From contig NZ_CP170554.1 in NCBI RefSeq assembly GCF_042701255.1, forward strand, positions 4,154,001 through 4,218,000: a stretch of DNA of 64,000 nucleotides, read 5' to 3'. Source of the stretch: Tahibacter sp042701255. Lineage in GTDB: Bacteria; Pseudomonadota; Gammaproteobacteria; Xanthomonadales; Rhodanobacteraceae. Each line of letters begins with the position of its first letter. The stretch's first letter is position 1. The notes beneath the pieces are model-generated. The model did not search any database. It saw only the letters and a program-made list of their open reading frames with translations, and was not told where the DNA came from. Below are positions 26,233 to 35,591 of the stretch, one piece after another. A program made the translations under genes and the position numbers.

Positions 26233-26535
26233 ATGGCAGCCGATATCGGATTCCTTCCCTGGCTCGTCGGTGCGATCGTTGTCGGCGGGGCGATCTCGGC
26301 CGCGCTTGCCGGCATGCAGGGCGAATCGCTGGCGCAGAAGTTCGCCGCGCTGGGAACCTTAACCGGACGGTCCAGGCAAGAGATCATCGATGCGGTGGGA
26401 CCGCCCAATTCGGTGTCGGCCGTCGGCGCCGGCCAGACGCTGCTGCAATGGCAAGTGCAGGGCTACCACATCGCTTTGCTGTTTACGGGGGATCGCTGCG
26501 ACGGGGTCACCCACGAATTCAAGCATTCCGGGTAA
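26233..26535 (+). CDS. Small membrane protein with a BamE/SmpA-like domain
   Basis: From ATG 26233 (GGTGG 8 bases upstream) the frame gives 100 aa: a membrane segment (FLPWLVGAIVVGGAISAALAG), then GRSRQEIIDAVGPPNSVSAV, LLQWQVQGYHIALLF and VTHEF. The order 'G.s..ei....G.P', 'W', 'f..g.c..v.he' is that of BamE/SmpA-like folds. An upstream GTG at 26173 is in frame. It lies just ahead of the second rhs promoter. Confidence 0.55.
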   Translation: MAADIGFLPWLVGAIVVGGAISAALAGMQGESLAQKFAALGTLTGRSRQEIIDAVGPPNSVSAVGAGQTLLQWQVQGYHIALLFTGDRCDGVTHEFKHSG

Positions 26536-26548
26536 GTAATGACGCCGT

Positions 26549-26554
26549 TATAGT
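26549..26554 (+). promoter_or_regulatory. Candidate -10 element of rhs 2
   Basis: TATAGT within gccgttatagtcgg, shared with the upstream regions of rhs 1 (17424-17429) and the remnant at 21645-21650. The upstream half of the promoter is not conserved here. Confidence 0.35.
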
Positions 26555-26623
26555 CGGTCCGTGCGACGAGAGCAGCCTGCCTCTTCCAGGCCGAATGGAC
26601 ACTTCTCGACATCGGCGGAAGCG

Positions 26624-29600
26624 ATGACGCCCCTCTTCAGGACCGGCCCAGGCACTCACGAACCCGGCATGCTGTCGCAGACGCCGCCCGCTTTCCGGAG
26701 AACGTTGGCGGTCCTGTTCACGCTGTCGTTGGGTGCAGTGATCGTTGCAGGTGTTGCACACCACGACATTTTTTCTGCCAGGCCATCGGCAGCTGCAGTG
26801 GCGGCGATCTCCACGGAGCCGACGACGAGCGACCCCACAGCAACGCCGAGCATCACTCTCTCGACCACCGCGCGACCGCTCGCATCCCGCCCTGCTCTTT
26901 TCGCACCTTCCCCGCCACAACAGATAGCCGCCCCAGAGCCCGCTGTCTGCCGCCAGACCTGGACCTACGACAGCGAAGACAATGTCCTGACCCATACCGA
27001 CCGCCGCGGCATCACGACGGTCGACGCCTACGATCGCGAGAACCGCCTGGTCAGCGAGTCGCGCGCCGGCCTGATGCTCCAGTCGATCGAGCGTGATGCC
27101 GACGGCAATGTGCGCCGGAAGACCGACGCATTGGGCCGCATCACGACGTTTACGTACGACCAGGCCAGTCGCAAACTCAGCGAGGACCGCAGCGGCCTGG
27201 CCGTCGAGCGCTGGACCTATACGCCGCTCGGCGATGTGGTCACGTATACCGATTCCGACGGCCGCACTACGACGAATACGTATACGCTGCGGCGTCTGCT
27301 CGACTCCGAATCGCTGGCCGGCGAAACCACGCGCTATTCCTACGACGGCGCCGGCCATCGCGTTTCACGCGAGCGACCGAACGGACCGGGCTCGACCTGG
27401 ACCTACGGGTATGACGACGCCGGCAATCTGGCCGCCGTCACCGATCCTGACGGCCACTCGGCCACATTCGGCCATGATGCCAACAACAACCGCACGCACG
27501 TCACCGATGCGAACGGCCACGCCACAACCTTCGCCTACGACGAACGCAATCGGCTCGCGGGCAAGACCTATCCGGGCGGCGACATCTGGCACTGGACCTA
27601 CGACGGCGACGGCAATCGGGCGCGCGGCACGGCGCCGAACGGCCGCGTCACCGAAACCACCTACGACGCGCTGAACCGCCCGACACGTACGGACTATCGC
27701 GATGCACCGCCCGGTGAAGTGCAATCGACCGCGTTCACCTACGACGGCAACAGCAACGTCCGTACGATCGCCGAGACGAGCTCGGCCGGCACACGCACCG
27801 AAGCACGCGACTATGACGACTTCGATCGCCTGACCGAGGTGACCGACGGCGACGGCCGCACCTTGCGCTACGCCTATGACGCCGCCGGCAACCGCACGCG
27901 CCTGACCGACGCAGACGGCCGCGAAACCGTCTGGACCTACAACGATCTGAACCAGAACACGCGCGTGACCGTGCCGGGCATGGGCTCGACGAGCCTCGGC
28001 TATGCCCCGAGCGGCCGCGTGACCGAAATCAGCCGCCCGGACGGTTCGCTGACCGAACAGGCGTTCTTCGACGATGGCCGCCTGCAGAGCATCCGCCACA
28101 GCAAGGCCGGCCAGACGCTGGCCCGCTACGACTATGTCTACGATCCGAACGGCAATCGTACCGAGCAACGCGAACTCAACGGCGCGACGACGGCCGATAC
28201 GACGCAGCGCACGCGCTACGTCTACGACGATGCCGATCGGCTCGTCGAAGTCCAGGAGCCGAACCGGACGACCATCTATACGCTCGATGCCGCCGGCAAC
28301 CGCATCGCCGAGCGTGTCATCGACGGCAATGGCGGCGTCATCAGCGACTCCACGCTGGCCTACGACGACCGCGACCAGCTGACCGGTCGCCGCGATCCTG
28401 TCGCCGACGTCCACGTCGACCAGACCTGGGACGCCAACGGCAACCTCGCGACGCAGACCGTCAACGGCCAACCGCCGAGGATCTACACCTACGATGCCCG
28501 GGACCGCTTGGTCGGGCTGACGTTGGCGAACTCACCGAACGGCCCGACCACGCTGCGCTTCGCTTATCACGCCGATGGCCTGCGCCGCGAGAAGACCGAC
28601 GGAGTCACGACCACGCACTACCAGTACGACGGCCAGAGCCTGCTCGCCGAGACCAACGCGATCGGCAACACCTTACGGCAGTTCCACTACAGCGCGACGC
28701 AGCTCATCGCTACGACGCAGACCGGCACCACGCCGGTTCATCGGCACGTGCTGCTCGACGCGTTGCGCTCGCCGATCGCGCTGCTCGATCCGACGGGACT
28801 CGTCACTGCCAGAACCAGCTATGACGCCTTCGGCGAGATCCGCGCGCAGCTCGGCGCAAACGGCACGCTGACGACGCCGGACCGCGACGCGGCCACCGCG
28901 GAACTCGTCAGCACCGACAACCAACCGGTCGGCTTCACGGGGTACCTCAAGGACACCGAGTCTGGCCTCTACTACGCGAAGGCGCGCTACTACGACCCGG
29001 CGACGGCGCGGTTCACGACCGAAGACCCCGAAGCCGGCAAGGACCTCGAACCGCCGAGTCTGCATCGGTATCTCTACGCCTATGCAAACCCGACGACCTA
29101 TACCGATCGTACCGGCCGGTGCGCTAACGTCATCATGGCAGACGATGCATTCTGCCGGTGGATGCAATACGAACAGGACGCCCTGATCACCGGAGCGGAC
29201 TTGGATACGCAAGAAGGCATCCGTTCGGTTTCGCAGTACCAGATCGGAAAGAGCGAAGGCCATTTATCCGGAACGTGGAGCACACTCAAGGATGCGACGC
29301 AATTCCTTGCAGACATTCCCGGCACGCTCGCGGACTTCATTCCCGGCGTCGATTTCGGATCTCTGGGCCGAATGCGAGGCAGAGCAACCGACGCCATGGT
29401 ATTCGTGTCATCGCCCATATCGAGTGCCGAGCAAGGACTGGAACAGTACAACACTGCATTCCATGGAGCGACAGAGCGAGGCGACTGGCGCGGTGCCGGG
29501 CAGCTCCGCGGCTCGGTGGAAGGCAGCATCGCAACCGGCGCCACTCTTTCCGCGGTAACCCCGCCCCTCATACCGAAATTACCGATCATGCGGCGGCTCG

Positions 29601-30112
29601 CTGATCGCGGCGCCGCATTTGTCGCCATAGAAACAACTCATGGAACCACCGGGCTACAGCTTGAACGGCGGATGGAGCTGCTGGCGGAAAACGACTTCGT
29701 CGGGCCGGGAAGTGGGCGTTCAGGACAAAGGATTGAAGGGCGAACTCACTATCGCGGGACGGAACTCACGAACGAAAGAGGTGCGCCAATTGCCGAGTTC
29801 GACGAAATAGACATTGAAAAAGGCGTGCTCTATGAAAACAAAGAAGCACTCGGTTTTGGCACGACGGGCAACGGGTCAGAATCCGCATTGATAAGGGAAA
29901 TTTCGAAATACATCAGCAAGAAAAGTGATCGAAAAAGCCACCGCCAAGATCGGCGCGATAACAAAGGCTGCCAAGGCACGAATCAACCCCGATATGCGCG
30001 GCTCACTTACCGCTCCGAGCCTGGATGTCATTCGGGATATCCGCCAGATGAAGTTCAGATTCGAAGGCGATCACCCTGTTTTGATGGATATCATGGACAG
30101 GCGCCTTCTTGA
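26624..30112 (+). CDS. RHS-repeat polymorphic toxin 2, frameshifted near its C-terminus
   Basis: Starts at ATG 26624 with one membrane segment (LFTLSLGAVIVAGVA). YD repeats and an RHS core (GLYYAKARYYDPATARF, then TDRTGRC near residue 832) are nearly identical to rhs 1. The tip is different: a helical pretoxin region, then AEFDEIDIEKGVLYENKEA, a PD-(D/E)xK nuclease-like motif. After ISKKS the frame turns into Arg/Ser/Gly-rich sequence and stops at 30112. Dropping one A from the A4 run at 29921-29924 joins it to the frame that ends at 30182 and overlaps the immunity gene. The repaired protein would be 1185 aa, against 1187 for rhs 1. Confidence 0.8.
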   Translation: MTPLFRTGPGTHEPGMLSQTPPAFRRTLAVLFTLSLGAVIVAGVAHHDIFSARPSAAAVAAISTEPTTSDPTATPSITLSTTARPLASRPALFAPSPPQQIAAPEPAVCRQTWTYDSEDNVLTHTDRRGITTVDAYDRENRLVSESRAGLMLQSIERDADGNVRRKTDALGRITTFTYDQASRKLSEDRSGLAVERWTYTPLGDVVTYTDSDGRTTTNTYTLRRLLDSESLAGETTRYSYDGAGHRVSRERPNGPGSTWTYGYDDAGNLAAVTDPDGHSATFGHDANNNRTHVTDANGHATTFAYDERNRLAGKTYPGGDIWHWTYDGDGNRARGTAPNGRVTETTYDALNRPTRTDYRDAPPGEVQSTAFTYDGNSNVRTIAETSSAGTRTEARDYDDFDRLTEVTDGDGRTLRYAYDAAGNRTRLTDADGRETVWTYNDLNQNTRVTVPGMGSTSLGYAPSGRVTEISRPDGSLTEQAFFDDGRLQSIRHSKAGQTLARYDYVYDPNGNRTEQRELNGATTADTTQRTRYVYDDADRLVEVQEPNRTTIYTLDAAGNRIAERVIDGNGGVISDSTLAYDDRDQLTGRRDPVADVHVDQTWDANGNLATQTVNGQPPRIYTYDARDRLVGLTLANSPNGPTTLRFAYHADGLRREKTDGVTTTHYQYDGQSLLAETNAIGNTLRQFHYSATQLIATTQTGTTPVHRHVLLDALRSPIALLDPTGLVTARTSYDAFGEIRAQLGANGTLTTPDRDAATAELVSTDNQPVGFTGYLKDTESGLYYAKARYYDPATARFTTEDPEAGKDLEPPSLHRYLYAYANPTTYTDRTGRCANVIMADDAFCRWMQYEQDALITGADLDTQEGIRSVSQYQIGKSEGHLSGTWSTLKDATQFLADIPGTLADFIPGVDFGSLGRMRGRATDAMVFVSSPISSAEQGLEQYNTAFHGATERGDWRGAGQLRGSVEGSIATGATLSAVTPPLIPKLPIMRRLADRGAAFVAIETTHGTTGLQLERRMELLAENDFVGPGSGRSGQRIEGRTHYRGTELTNERGAPIAEFDEIDIEKGVLYENKEALGFGTTGNGSESALIREISKYISKKSDRKSHRQDRRDNKGCQGTNQPRYARLTYRSEPGCHSGYPPDEVQIRRRSPCFDGYHGQAPS

Positions 30113-30182
30113 ACTACGTGAAAGCCATCCTGACTACAGTTTCGATGCCGAATACGGTTACAAGCCGGAGAGAAAACCGTGA
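29925..30182 (+). other. Out-of-frame end of the RHS 2 toxin tip
   Basis: This frame (VIEKATAKIGAITKAAKARI ... YSFDAEYGYKPERKP) is the likely true C-terminus of rhs 2, reached by a +1 shift or by removing one A at 29921-29924. It ends in TGA at 30180-30182, inside the GTGA that starts the next gene. Alone it would be an 85-aa protein with a GTG start, but no ribosome binding site is evident. Confidence 0.6.
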
Positions 30183-30517
30183 GCGTCACCGCTTCCTTCA
30201 CATCCAATCGAACTTCCGATGCAAATACGCACGAGATACCCGTCTGCACGGAGGCGCTCTTCAGAGATATTTTCTCTCCCCTCGCGAATCGTCTCGACCT
30301 TGGCCTTGTCATACGCTGGGGGACAATGGCCGAAATCACGATAGCAAACTACCCGGAACTATCCGATCAGCTCACCAAACTCGATGCCGCTGTTTCAAGT
30401 GACGAAACCCTGACTCAAGCATTGAAAGATCACACAACTTCGCGCCTGAAATTACTCCGCGAGGAGATGAATATTTTTTTTTCCCGCACGCCTGACGGAA
30501 TCGTATTCATCGGATAA
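30179..30517 (+). CDS. Candidate immunity protein for RHS toxin 2
   Basis: A 112-aa protein with a GTG start in the overlap GTGA (30179-30182). It has a beta segment (LGLVIRWGTMAEITIANY), then helices (YPELSDQLTKLDAAVSSDE, LKLLREEMNIFF). Size, position and overlap match the immunity genes at 21055 and 22456, though the sequence is unrelated. The immunity function is inferred from context. Confidence 0.55.
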   Translation: MSVTASFTSNRTSDANTHEIPVCTEALFRDIFSPLANRLDLGLVIRWGTMAEITIANYPELSDQLTKLDAAVSSDETLTQALKDHTTSRLKLLREEMNIFFSRTPDGIVFIG

Positions 30518-30767
30518 CGGTTTCGATAAACAGGTCATCGTAGGATGGCAGCAGGAAGAGGCAATGCGGAGATACCCGCTACAGGGACGGTAGCGTCGGT
30601 GCAGCTGGAATCGAACCGGCTAGCGCTCCATACCGGCATTTCGGTGCGCGCGCGATCCCGTCACGTGACGTGGCCAGCTCATGGAAGGGAGCTTCCGTCT
30701 TGGTCGTAAGCGCAATTGCCGGAGCCGCGCTGCGCCTCTTGTGTACCAAGCCAACGCCCGCCGTCAG

Positions 30768-33260
30768 CTAGCCTGTCAGCAGCCGAACAGCCAGCCACGC
30801 CGGCAAACCGATGTAGAACGCCACGCGACTCAGCGCCGCCAGCCTGCGACGCACCACCCGGGAGCGCGCCGGCCACGGCAGCACCACCAAGTGGCCGGCC
30901 TCGACGACGATTCGCAGCGCAGCGGCGAACAGCACTAGGCCGATCGACCACGCGCCCCACCAGACCAGCAGTCCGGTGAGCCACGCGGCGAGGCCGTAGG
31001 TGTAGTACTCGCCGAAGGTGCCGCCGAAGGCGATGTGCTGGTGCAGACGGAATGCCGGCAGCGCCAGGAGCAGCGGGAACAGCGCGAACTTGACGAGCGG
31101 ATGATCGAGCCGCGGCCACGTCGCGCTCGCGCGCGCGGTGGCGTAGTCGGCGAGGCGTGTCGAGGCCGCGCCGGCCAGGTACACGGGCGATCCGGCATCG
31201 CTGAGTGCCCGCAGCAGCGCATGGATGTCGGCGACGGCAATGCCGTGCGCGAATCGCGCGCCGGAAGCGAGCACCAGATCCATGCCGGTACCGGGCAGCG
31301 GAATGCGCCACGGCCGCGCCGTGACGATGCGACCCAGCGGAACTTCGATGCGCTGATGGCGTTGTTGCAACACCAGCATTCCGACCTCGACGCGCGCCCG
31401 CGCGGCGAATGCGCGCTGGATCGCCCAGGCCGCGACGGCCGGCACCAACGTCGCCTCGATGAAGATCTGCAATTGCACCAGCGAGTTCACCTGCAGGCCA
31501 TCGAGCAGCAGCATGCGCAAGGCCAGCCACAGCAGACCGGCGCCGGCACACACGCGCAGCAGCGCGGTCGCCATGCGCCAGCCCGGCGTGAGCAGCACGA
31601 CATCGGGAACGGCCGGCGGCGTCGACACCACCGCACCGGCACTCGCAGACTGATCCGCGCTTGCCTTGCGTTCGCGCCAGGCGCGCGCGGCCGACACGAT
31701 CGTGAGCACCAGCAGGAACGCACTCGCCGCGCCGCCTGCCCAATCGCCCCAGCGCACCATCAATGTCGGCGGCGGATCGCGCAGCGGAACTTCGCCGGCG
31801 AGCACGGCGCGATCGCCCATCGCGGTGCTCGCGAGCACTTCGCCGGTCGGATCGACGAACGCACTGAGGCCGTTCGTAGTGACGCGCAGCTGCGGCAAGC
31901 GTGTTTCGATGCTGCGGAATGCCGCCACGACCAGATGCAGGCGCGCGCCGATCGGGTGATCGGTGAACCACGCATCGTTGGAAAGCCCGACGATAGCCTG
32001 CGCGCCGAGGCGCGCGCCGTCGATCGCGAGGCCCGGCCGTACGTCATCGAGGCAGATCAATGGCACGACGTTGAGCTCGCGCCCGTCGGCGGCGCGCAGC
32101 GGCATGACGCGCGCGCCGGAACCGGGCTGCCAGCTGCCGGCCCAGGGCAGCCACCGTCGCAACCGTGGACCATCGAGCCAGGCCGGAACGTATTCGGTCA
32201 ACGGAAACGGATACGTCTTGCGGTAAGTGCCGATCGGGCCGGCACCGGGCGCGAGGAACGCCGCCGCGTTGTATTCGCCCGCCGCGTCGCGATCGTAGGT
32301 GCCGAAGACCAGCGATACGTTCGCGGCGGCGGCGAAGTCGCGGATCTCGCGATCCAGCACCGCGCCGTCTTCGCTGCGCGGATGGCCGAACGTCGTCGGA
32401 TAGACCGTCTCCGACCACAGCAGCGCGTCGGCGTGATGGTGCTCGATGGCCGCGCGCGACAGCGCGAAGTGCGTGTCGAGCACTTCGCGCACCACGGCAT
32501 AGGTGCCGCGCTCGCGTCGCTGGTTTTCGTAGTCGACGATATTCGCCTGCACCATCGCGATGCGCATGGCCGCGGCCGGCGCGCTCAATGCCGCTTCGAT
32601 CGCGGCAAGACGCAGCACGCCGTAGCCCGCCATCAGTGTCGGCAGCGCGATCGCGAACGCGAGCGGCCGCAGCACGATGCGGATGCCTTCGCGCCGTTGC
32701 GCGACGACCTGCGCCAGCGCTTCGTTGACGAGGATCAGCAGGAAGGTGATACCGGTGGCACCGCCGAGGTCCGCGACCTGTCGCAGCCACACGGAGGGCA
32801 GAAGGCCGTGGCCCAAGGTGTCACCGAGCAGCTTGGGCCACAGCCATTCGCAGGCGACCCAGGCCGATGCGCCGGCGAGTGCGCGCACGATGGCGCCATG
32901 ACGCCGTCCGACGAGATGGCGAATCACGGCGAACACGATCACCTGCGGCTGCAGCAGCGGCGCAAACACGCACAGCACCAGCACTGCGGCAGCCGTCCCG
33001 ATGCCGGTGTAGGCATCGAGCGCCGCACCGAACCACAGGAACACGGCCACGACGAACGCGACGCTCATCAGCCATCCGTTGAGCAACGCGCCGGCGACGG
33101 TGCGCGCGGCATTCGAGGCGAGCAGCCACGGCACCAGCGCGACGAAGCCCAGTGGCCAGGCGTAGCCGCCGCGCGCATAGACGCCCAGCACTACGGCACT
33201 GGCGACGATGCCGGCGAGCACACGCCATCGCGCGCGCTGCTTTACTAGAAACTCGCGCAT
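30768..33260 (-). CDS. Apolipoprotein N-acyltransferase-like protein with long C-terminal extension
   Basis: An 830-aa membrane protein. The first 500 residues have the Lnt layout: about six N-terminal membrane segments, then a periplasmic nitrilase domain with the triad E284 (SETVYP), K348 (YRKTYPFP) and C403 (ICLDD), aligned with E267, K335 and C387 of E. coli Lnt. The Cys is followed by LD, where Lnt has YE. The extension of about 300 residues has further membrane helices and a beta-rich PH-like segment (LMVLQQRHQRIEVPLGRIV). Lnt is about 510 aa, so this is probably a paralogue acylating or processing another substrate. A TTG at 33263 is an alternative start. Confidence 0.75.
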   Translation of the reverse strand: MREFLVKQRARWRVLAGIVASAVVLGVYARGGYAWPLGFVALVPWLLASNAARTVAGALLNGWLMSVAFVVAVFLWFGAALDAYTGIGTAAAVLVLCVFAPLLQPQVIVFAVIRHLVGRRHGAIVRALAGASAWVACEWLWPKLLGDTLGHGLLPSVWLRQVADLGGATGITFLLILVNEALAQVVAQRREGIRIVLRPLAFAIALPTLMAGYGVLRLAAIEAALSAPAAAMRIAMVQANIVDYENQRRERGTYAVVREVLDTHFALSRAAIEHHHADALLWSETVYPTTFGHPRSEDGAVLDREIRDFAAAANVSLVFGTYDRDAAGEYNAAAFLAPGAGPIGTYRKTYPFPLTEYVPAWLDGPRLRRWLPWAGSWQPGSGARVMPLRAADGRELNVVPLICLDDVRPGLAIDGARLGAQAIVGLSNDAWFTDHPIGARLHLVVAAFRSIETRLPQLRVTTNGLSAFVDPTGEVLASTAMGDRAVLAGEVPLRDPPPTLMVRWGDWAGGAASAFLLVLTIVSAARAWRERKASADQSASAGAVVSTPPAVPDVVLLTPGWRMATALLRVCAGAGLLWLALRMLLLDGLQVNSLVQLQIFIEATLVPAVAAWAIQRAFAARARVEVGMLVLQQRHQRIEVPLGRIVTARPWRIPLPGTGMDLVLASGARFAHGIAVADIHALLRALSDAGSPVYLAGAASTRLADYATARASATWPRLDHPLVKFALFPLLLALPAFRLHQHIAFGGTFGEYYTYGLAAWLTGLLVWWGAWSIGLVLFAAALRIVVEAGHLVVLPWPARSRVVRRRLAALSRVAFYIGLPAWLAVRLLTG

Positions 33261-33388
33261 CAAGGAAACCCCATCAGCACGGATTCATCGAAGCATCGTC
33301 TCCGGAACGAACGACGCTGCAGCCCCATCCGGATCAGGACACTCGCGTCGGGGCCGTTCCCTCGAGGCCGGCGTATAAGAGCCGCCGC

Positions 33389-34135
33389 TCACGGCGTAGG
33401 AGGAGGAATCGTGATTTCCCGGATCGGCAGTCCCGGCGGCGCCATCTCGGGCGGCACGACACGATCTTCCGGAATCGCGACCTCTCGGCCGGACGCATCC
33501 ACGAACACGCCGTCAGGCGAGAACATCAGGATCGGTTCCAGCGGCTCGCCTTCATCGGTCATCTGATGGTGCCGCACGTAACCTTGCGGCAGATCGAAGT
33601 CGTCGGGCACGGCGAGTCCCTGCAGCGGCGGACTCGTGCCGGGCGGATTGAACGCGCCGATGCCGGTATGGTCGCCCATGTCGTGCAGGCCCTGGATCAC
33701 TTCGCTCATGGTCGGCACGGGATCTCCGGGCGACACGTAGGTCGCGATGTCGTCGGGATCGCCGCTCGGCAGATCGTCGGGACTACGCGGGGCGGACAGC
33801 CCGGACGTCGCGACCTGACGCTGCGGAGCAGGCGCTGCGGCGCGGTGTCGTGGAGCGCGCGCTGCGATCGCAGCGACGCGCCCGGTTCCCGCGGTCGGCC
33901 ACTCGGCCGCCGGCGGCGCCGACGAAGCCGCGCTCGTGCCAGCGTCAGGACCCGCGGCGATGTGCGACGGACGAAGCGCGAGCACCAGTGCCGCGACGCC
34001 CGCCACGACCAGAGCCGCGGCGAGCATCGTCACAACCATCGCTCGAGGAATAGCCGGCCGCCGTTCGCGAATCACGCGCACACCATCGCCGTCCTCGACG
34101 GGCGGCGTGGTGCGGTCAGGGCCGGAGCCATTCAC
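33389..34135 (-). CDS. Single-pass membrane protein of unknown function
   Basis: A 248-aa protein: a short cytosolic N-terminus, one membrane helix (MVVTMLAAALVVAGVAALVL), an Ala/Pro-rich linker, and a periplasmic part with HDMGDHTGIGAFNPPGTSPP and DLPQGYVRHHQMTDEGEPL ending in a Pro-rich tail. No known family. It lies 21 bases downstream of the SGNH hydrolase stop on the same strand, so the two may be cotranscribed. Confidence 0.65.
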   Translation of the reverse strand: MNGSGPDRTTPPVEDGDGVRVIRERRPAIPRAMVVTMLAAALVVAGVAALVLALRPSHIAAGPDAGTSAASSAPPAAEWPTAGTGRVAAIAARAPRHRAAAPAPQRQVATSGLSAPRSPDDLPSGDPDDIATYVSPGDPVPTMSEVIQGLHDMGDHTGIGAFNPPGTSPPLQGLAVPDDFDLPQGYVRHHQMTDEGEPLEPILMFSPDGVFVDASGREVAIPEDRVVPPEMAPPGLPIREITIPPPTP

Positions 34136-34156
34136 CGTAGTGCGCTCTCGCGGCGA

Positions 34157-35245
34157 TCAGGGCGTGGGAGGATTGTAGGTCGACAGCGACCAACCCATGC
34201 GCTCGTGCCCTGCGTTGTTCCAGATCGGACTCTTGCCGCCGGTGAAGCTGGTATAGCGCGGCGCGCCACTGCCGGTCGATCCGCCCCAGAGTCCCGCGCT
34301 CACCGTGCCGCCGGTATAGGTCGGGTGCACGTCGTCGGACTGGATGTAGTCATAGCTGCTCGACGCGCTCACGAAATGCGTGTTCGCATCGCGCAACGTG
34401 GAGCGCAGGGTCGTCGTGATGCGCGTGACGTAGCCCGCTTCGGTATCGCCGGCCACGTAGCGCAGCGCGACGGAATCGACCTGGCCGTCGCCGTTGCTGT
34501 CGTAGTCGGCCCCCATGTACTGCGCGAAGTTGTCGGCGCACTGGAAACCTTTCTGGCGGGCGTACTCGCACATCCAGTAGTTCATCGTCGCCATCGCCGG
34601 CAGGAAACGGTCGCGCAGGTTCACCGTGGCACCGGTCACCGAGTCGCGGCACGAGCTCTGCACGTTGTCGGCGTTGTAGCCCGGGTAGTACAGGTTCGCG
34701 ATGAGCTTGAGCCTGGTATTGGCGTGGGCATTCGCGTTGATGTAGTCCATCGCCTGCGCGACGTAGCTCTTGCAGGTCGCCACGGCGTTGTTCAGCACAC
34801 TGTAGTCGCAGGTGCCGGTCTGCGACTTGAAGCTCGAACGCGCCTGCAGGCCGTCGTTGCCGCACATCTCGAACGTCACGACGCGCGTGGAACTGGCCTG
34901 CATGTACGAGCGCTCGGCCACGATCTTGTTCTGATAGACGTCCGATGCCACGGCACCCGACTTGGTACGACGGATGTTCTCGATGTCCGCGTTCCACAAG
35001 GCGGACAGGTACTCCGAATCGACCGTCGGCGCGGAGTACTTGGCCGCGTTGCTGATGGAACCGTTGTAGCCGGCGTAGATCGAATCGCCGTAAGCCACGA
35101 TCCGATACTTCGCGGTGGTTCCCGCGCGATCGACGGTCCACGAGACGTTCTGGTTGAGTGTGTTGCCCAGGGCCTGGGCACTCAGCAGGAGCAAGGCGAC
35201 AGCCGGCAGCCACCGAACGGCGGCGCCGCGAAATGCGTTGTGCAT
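34157..35245 (-). CDS. Secreted SGNH/GDSL hydrolase
   Basis: A 362-aa esterase/lipase-like enzyme with a signal peptide. Catalytic blocks are visible: YGDSIYAGY (nucleophile Ser near residue 55), CGNDG (oxyanion Asn) and DDVHPTY (Asp/His pair). Several Cys suggest disulfides and export. A calcium-loop-like DSNGDGQVDS sits in the middle. ATG 35245 has GGGG at -10; an ATG at 35251 is also in frame. The substrate is unknown. Confidence 0.82.
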   Translation of the reverse strand: MHNAFRGAAVRWLPAVALLLLSAQALGNTLNQNVSWTVDRAGTTAKYRIVAYGDSIYAGYNGSISNAAKYSAPTVDSEYLSALWNADIENIRRTKSGAVASDVYQNKIVAERSYMQASSTRVVTFEMCGNDGLQARSSFKSQTGTCDYSVLNNAVATCKSYVAQAMDYINANAHANTRLKLIANLYYPGYNADNVQSSCRDSVTGATVNLRDRFLPAMATMNYWMCEYARQKGFQCADNFAQYMGADYDSNGDGQVDSVALRYVAGDTEAGYVTRITTTLRSTLRDANTHFVSASSSYDYIQSDDVHPTYTGGTVSAGLWGGSTGSGAPRYTSFTGGKSPIWNNAGHERMGWSLSTYNPPTP

Positions 35246-35591
35246 GGTCATCCCCACGAGGTCAGTGTGCATAGCGACGCGGAAACCGGGCGGCTTCCGC
35301 GCTCCCGACGAACTGCAGCACTACTCGGCCACGCCCTGTCGGGCGTTCCCCTGGCCGCCGCGAAGACTAAATGTGAGCGTTGTGGAGGTCAATACGAACG
35401 TTTGAATCGGCTGCGCTGCGATGCAGCATGAAACCGCACTCACGGTTGTTCGCTCTGCAGGCAGTCCATCTACGCGCCACGCCTGCTCCGGACGAGAGCG
35501 GCAAGCCGGCATTCACACCTGCGCTTCGCTGCCGCGCGACCGCGGCTTATGCTCGGCCTTCGGCACTATTGAAGTACCCAGGAGCCACGCC
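35246..35591. other. Intergenic region between divergent genes
   Basis: About 346 bases separating the SGNH hydrolase from the SRPBCC gene. A few short frames exist on both strands but none looks coding. It must carry two divergent promoters; no clear hexamer pair was found. Confidence 0.4.

Noticed and set aside
30601..30690. tRNA-like T-arm (ggaatcgaacc, reverse strand) after the rhs 2 locus
   Set aside because: The T-loop pattern is there, but the T stem has a mismatch and no D-arm, anticodon arm or acceptor stem could be built around it. It could be a scar of a tRNA-type attachment site, but that is not supported.
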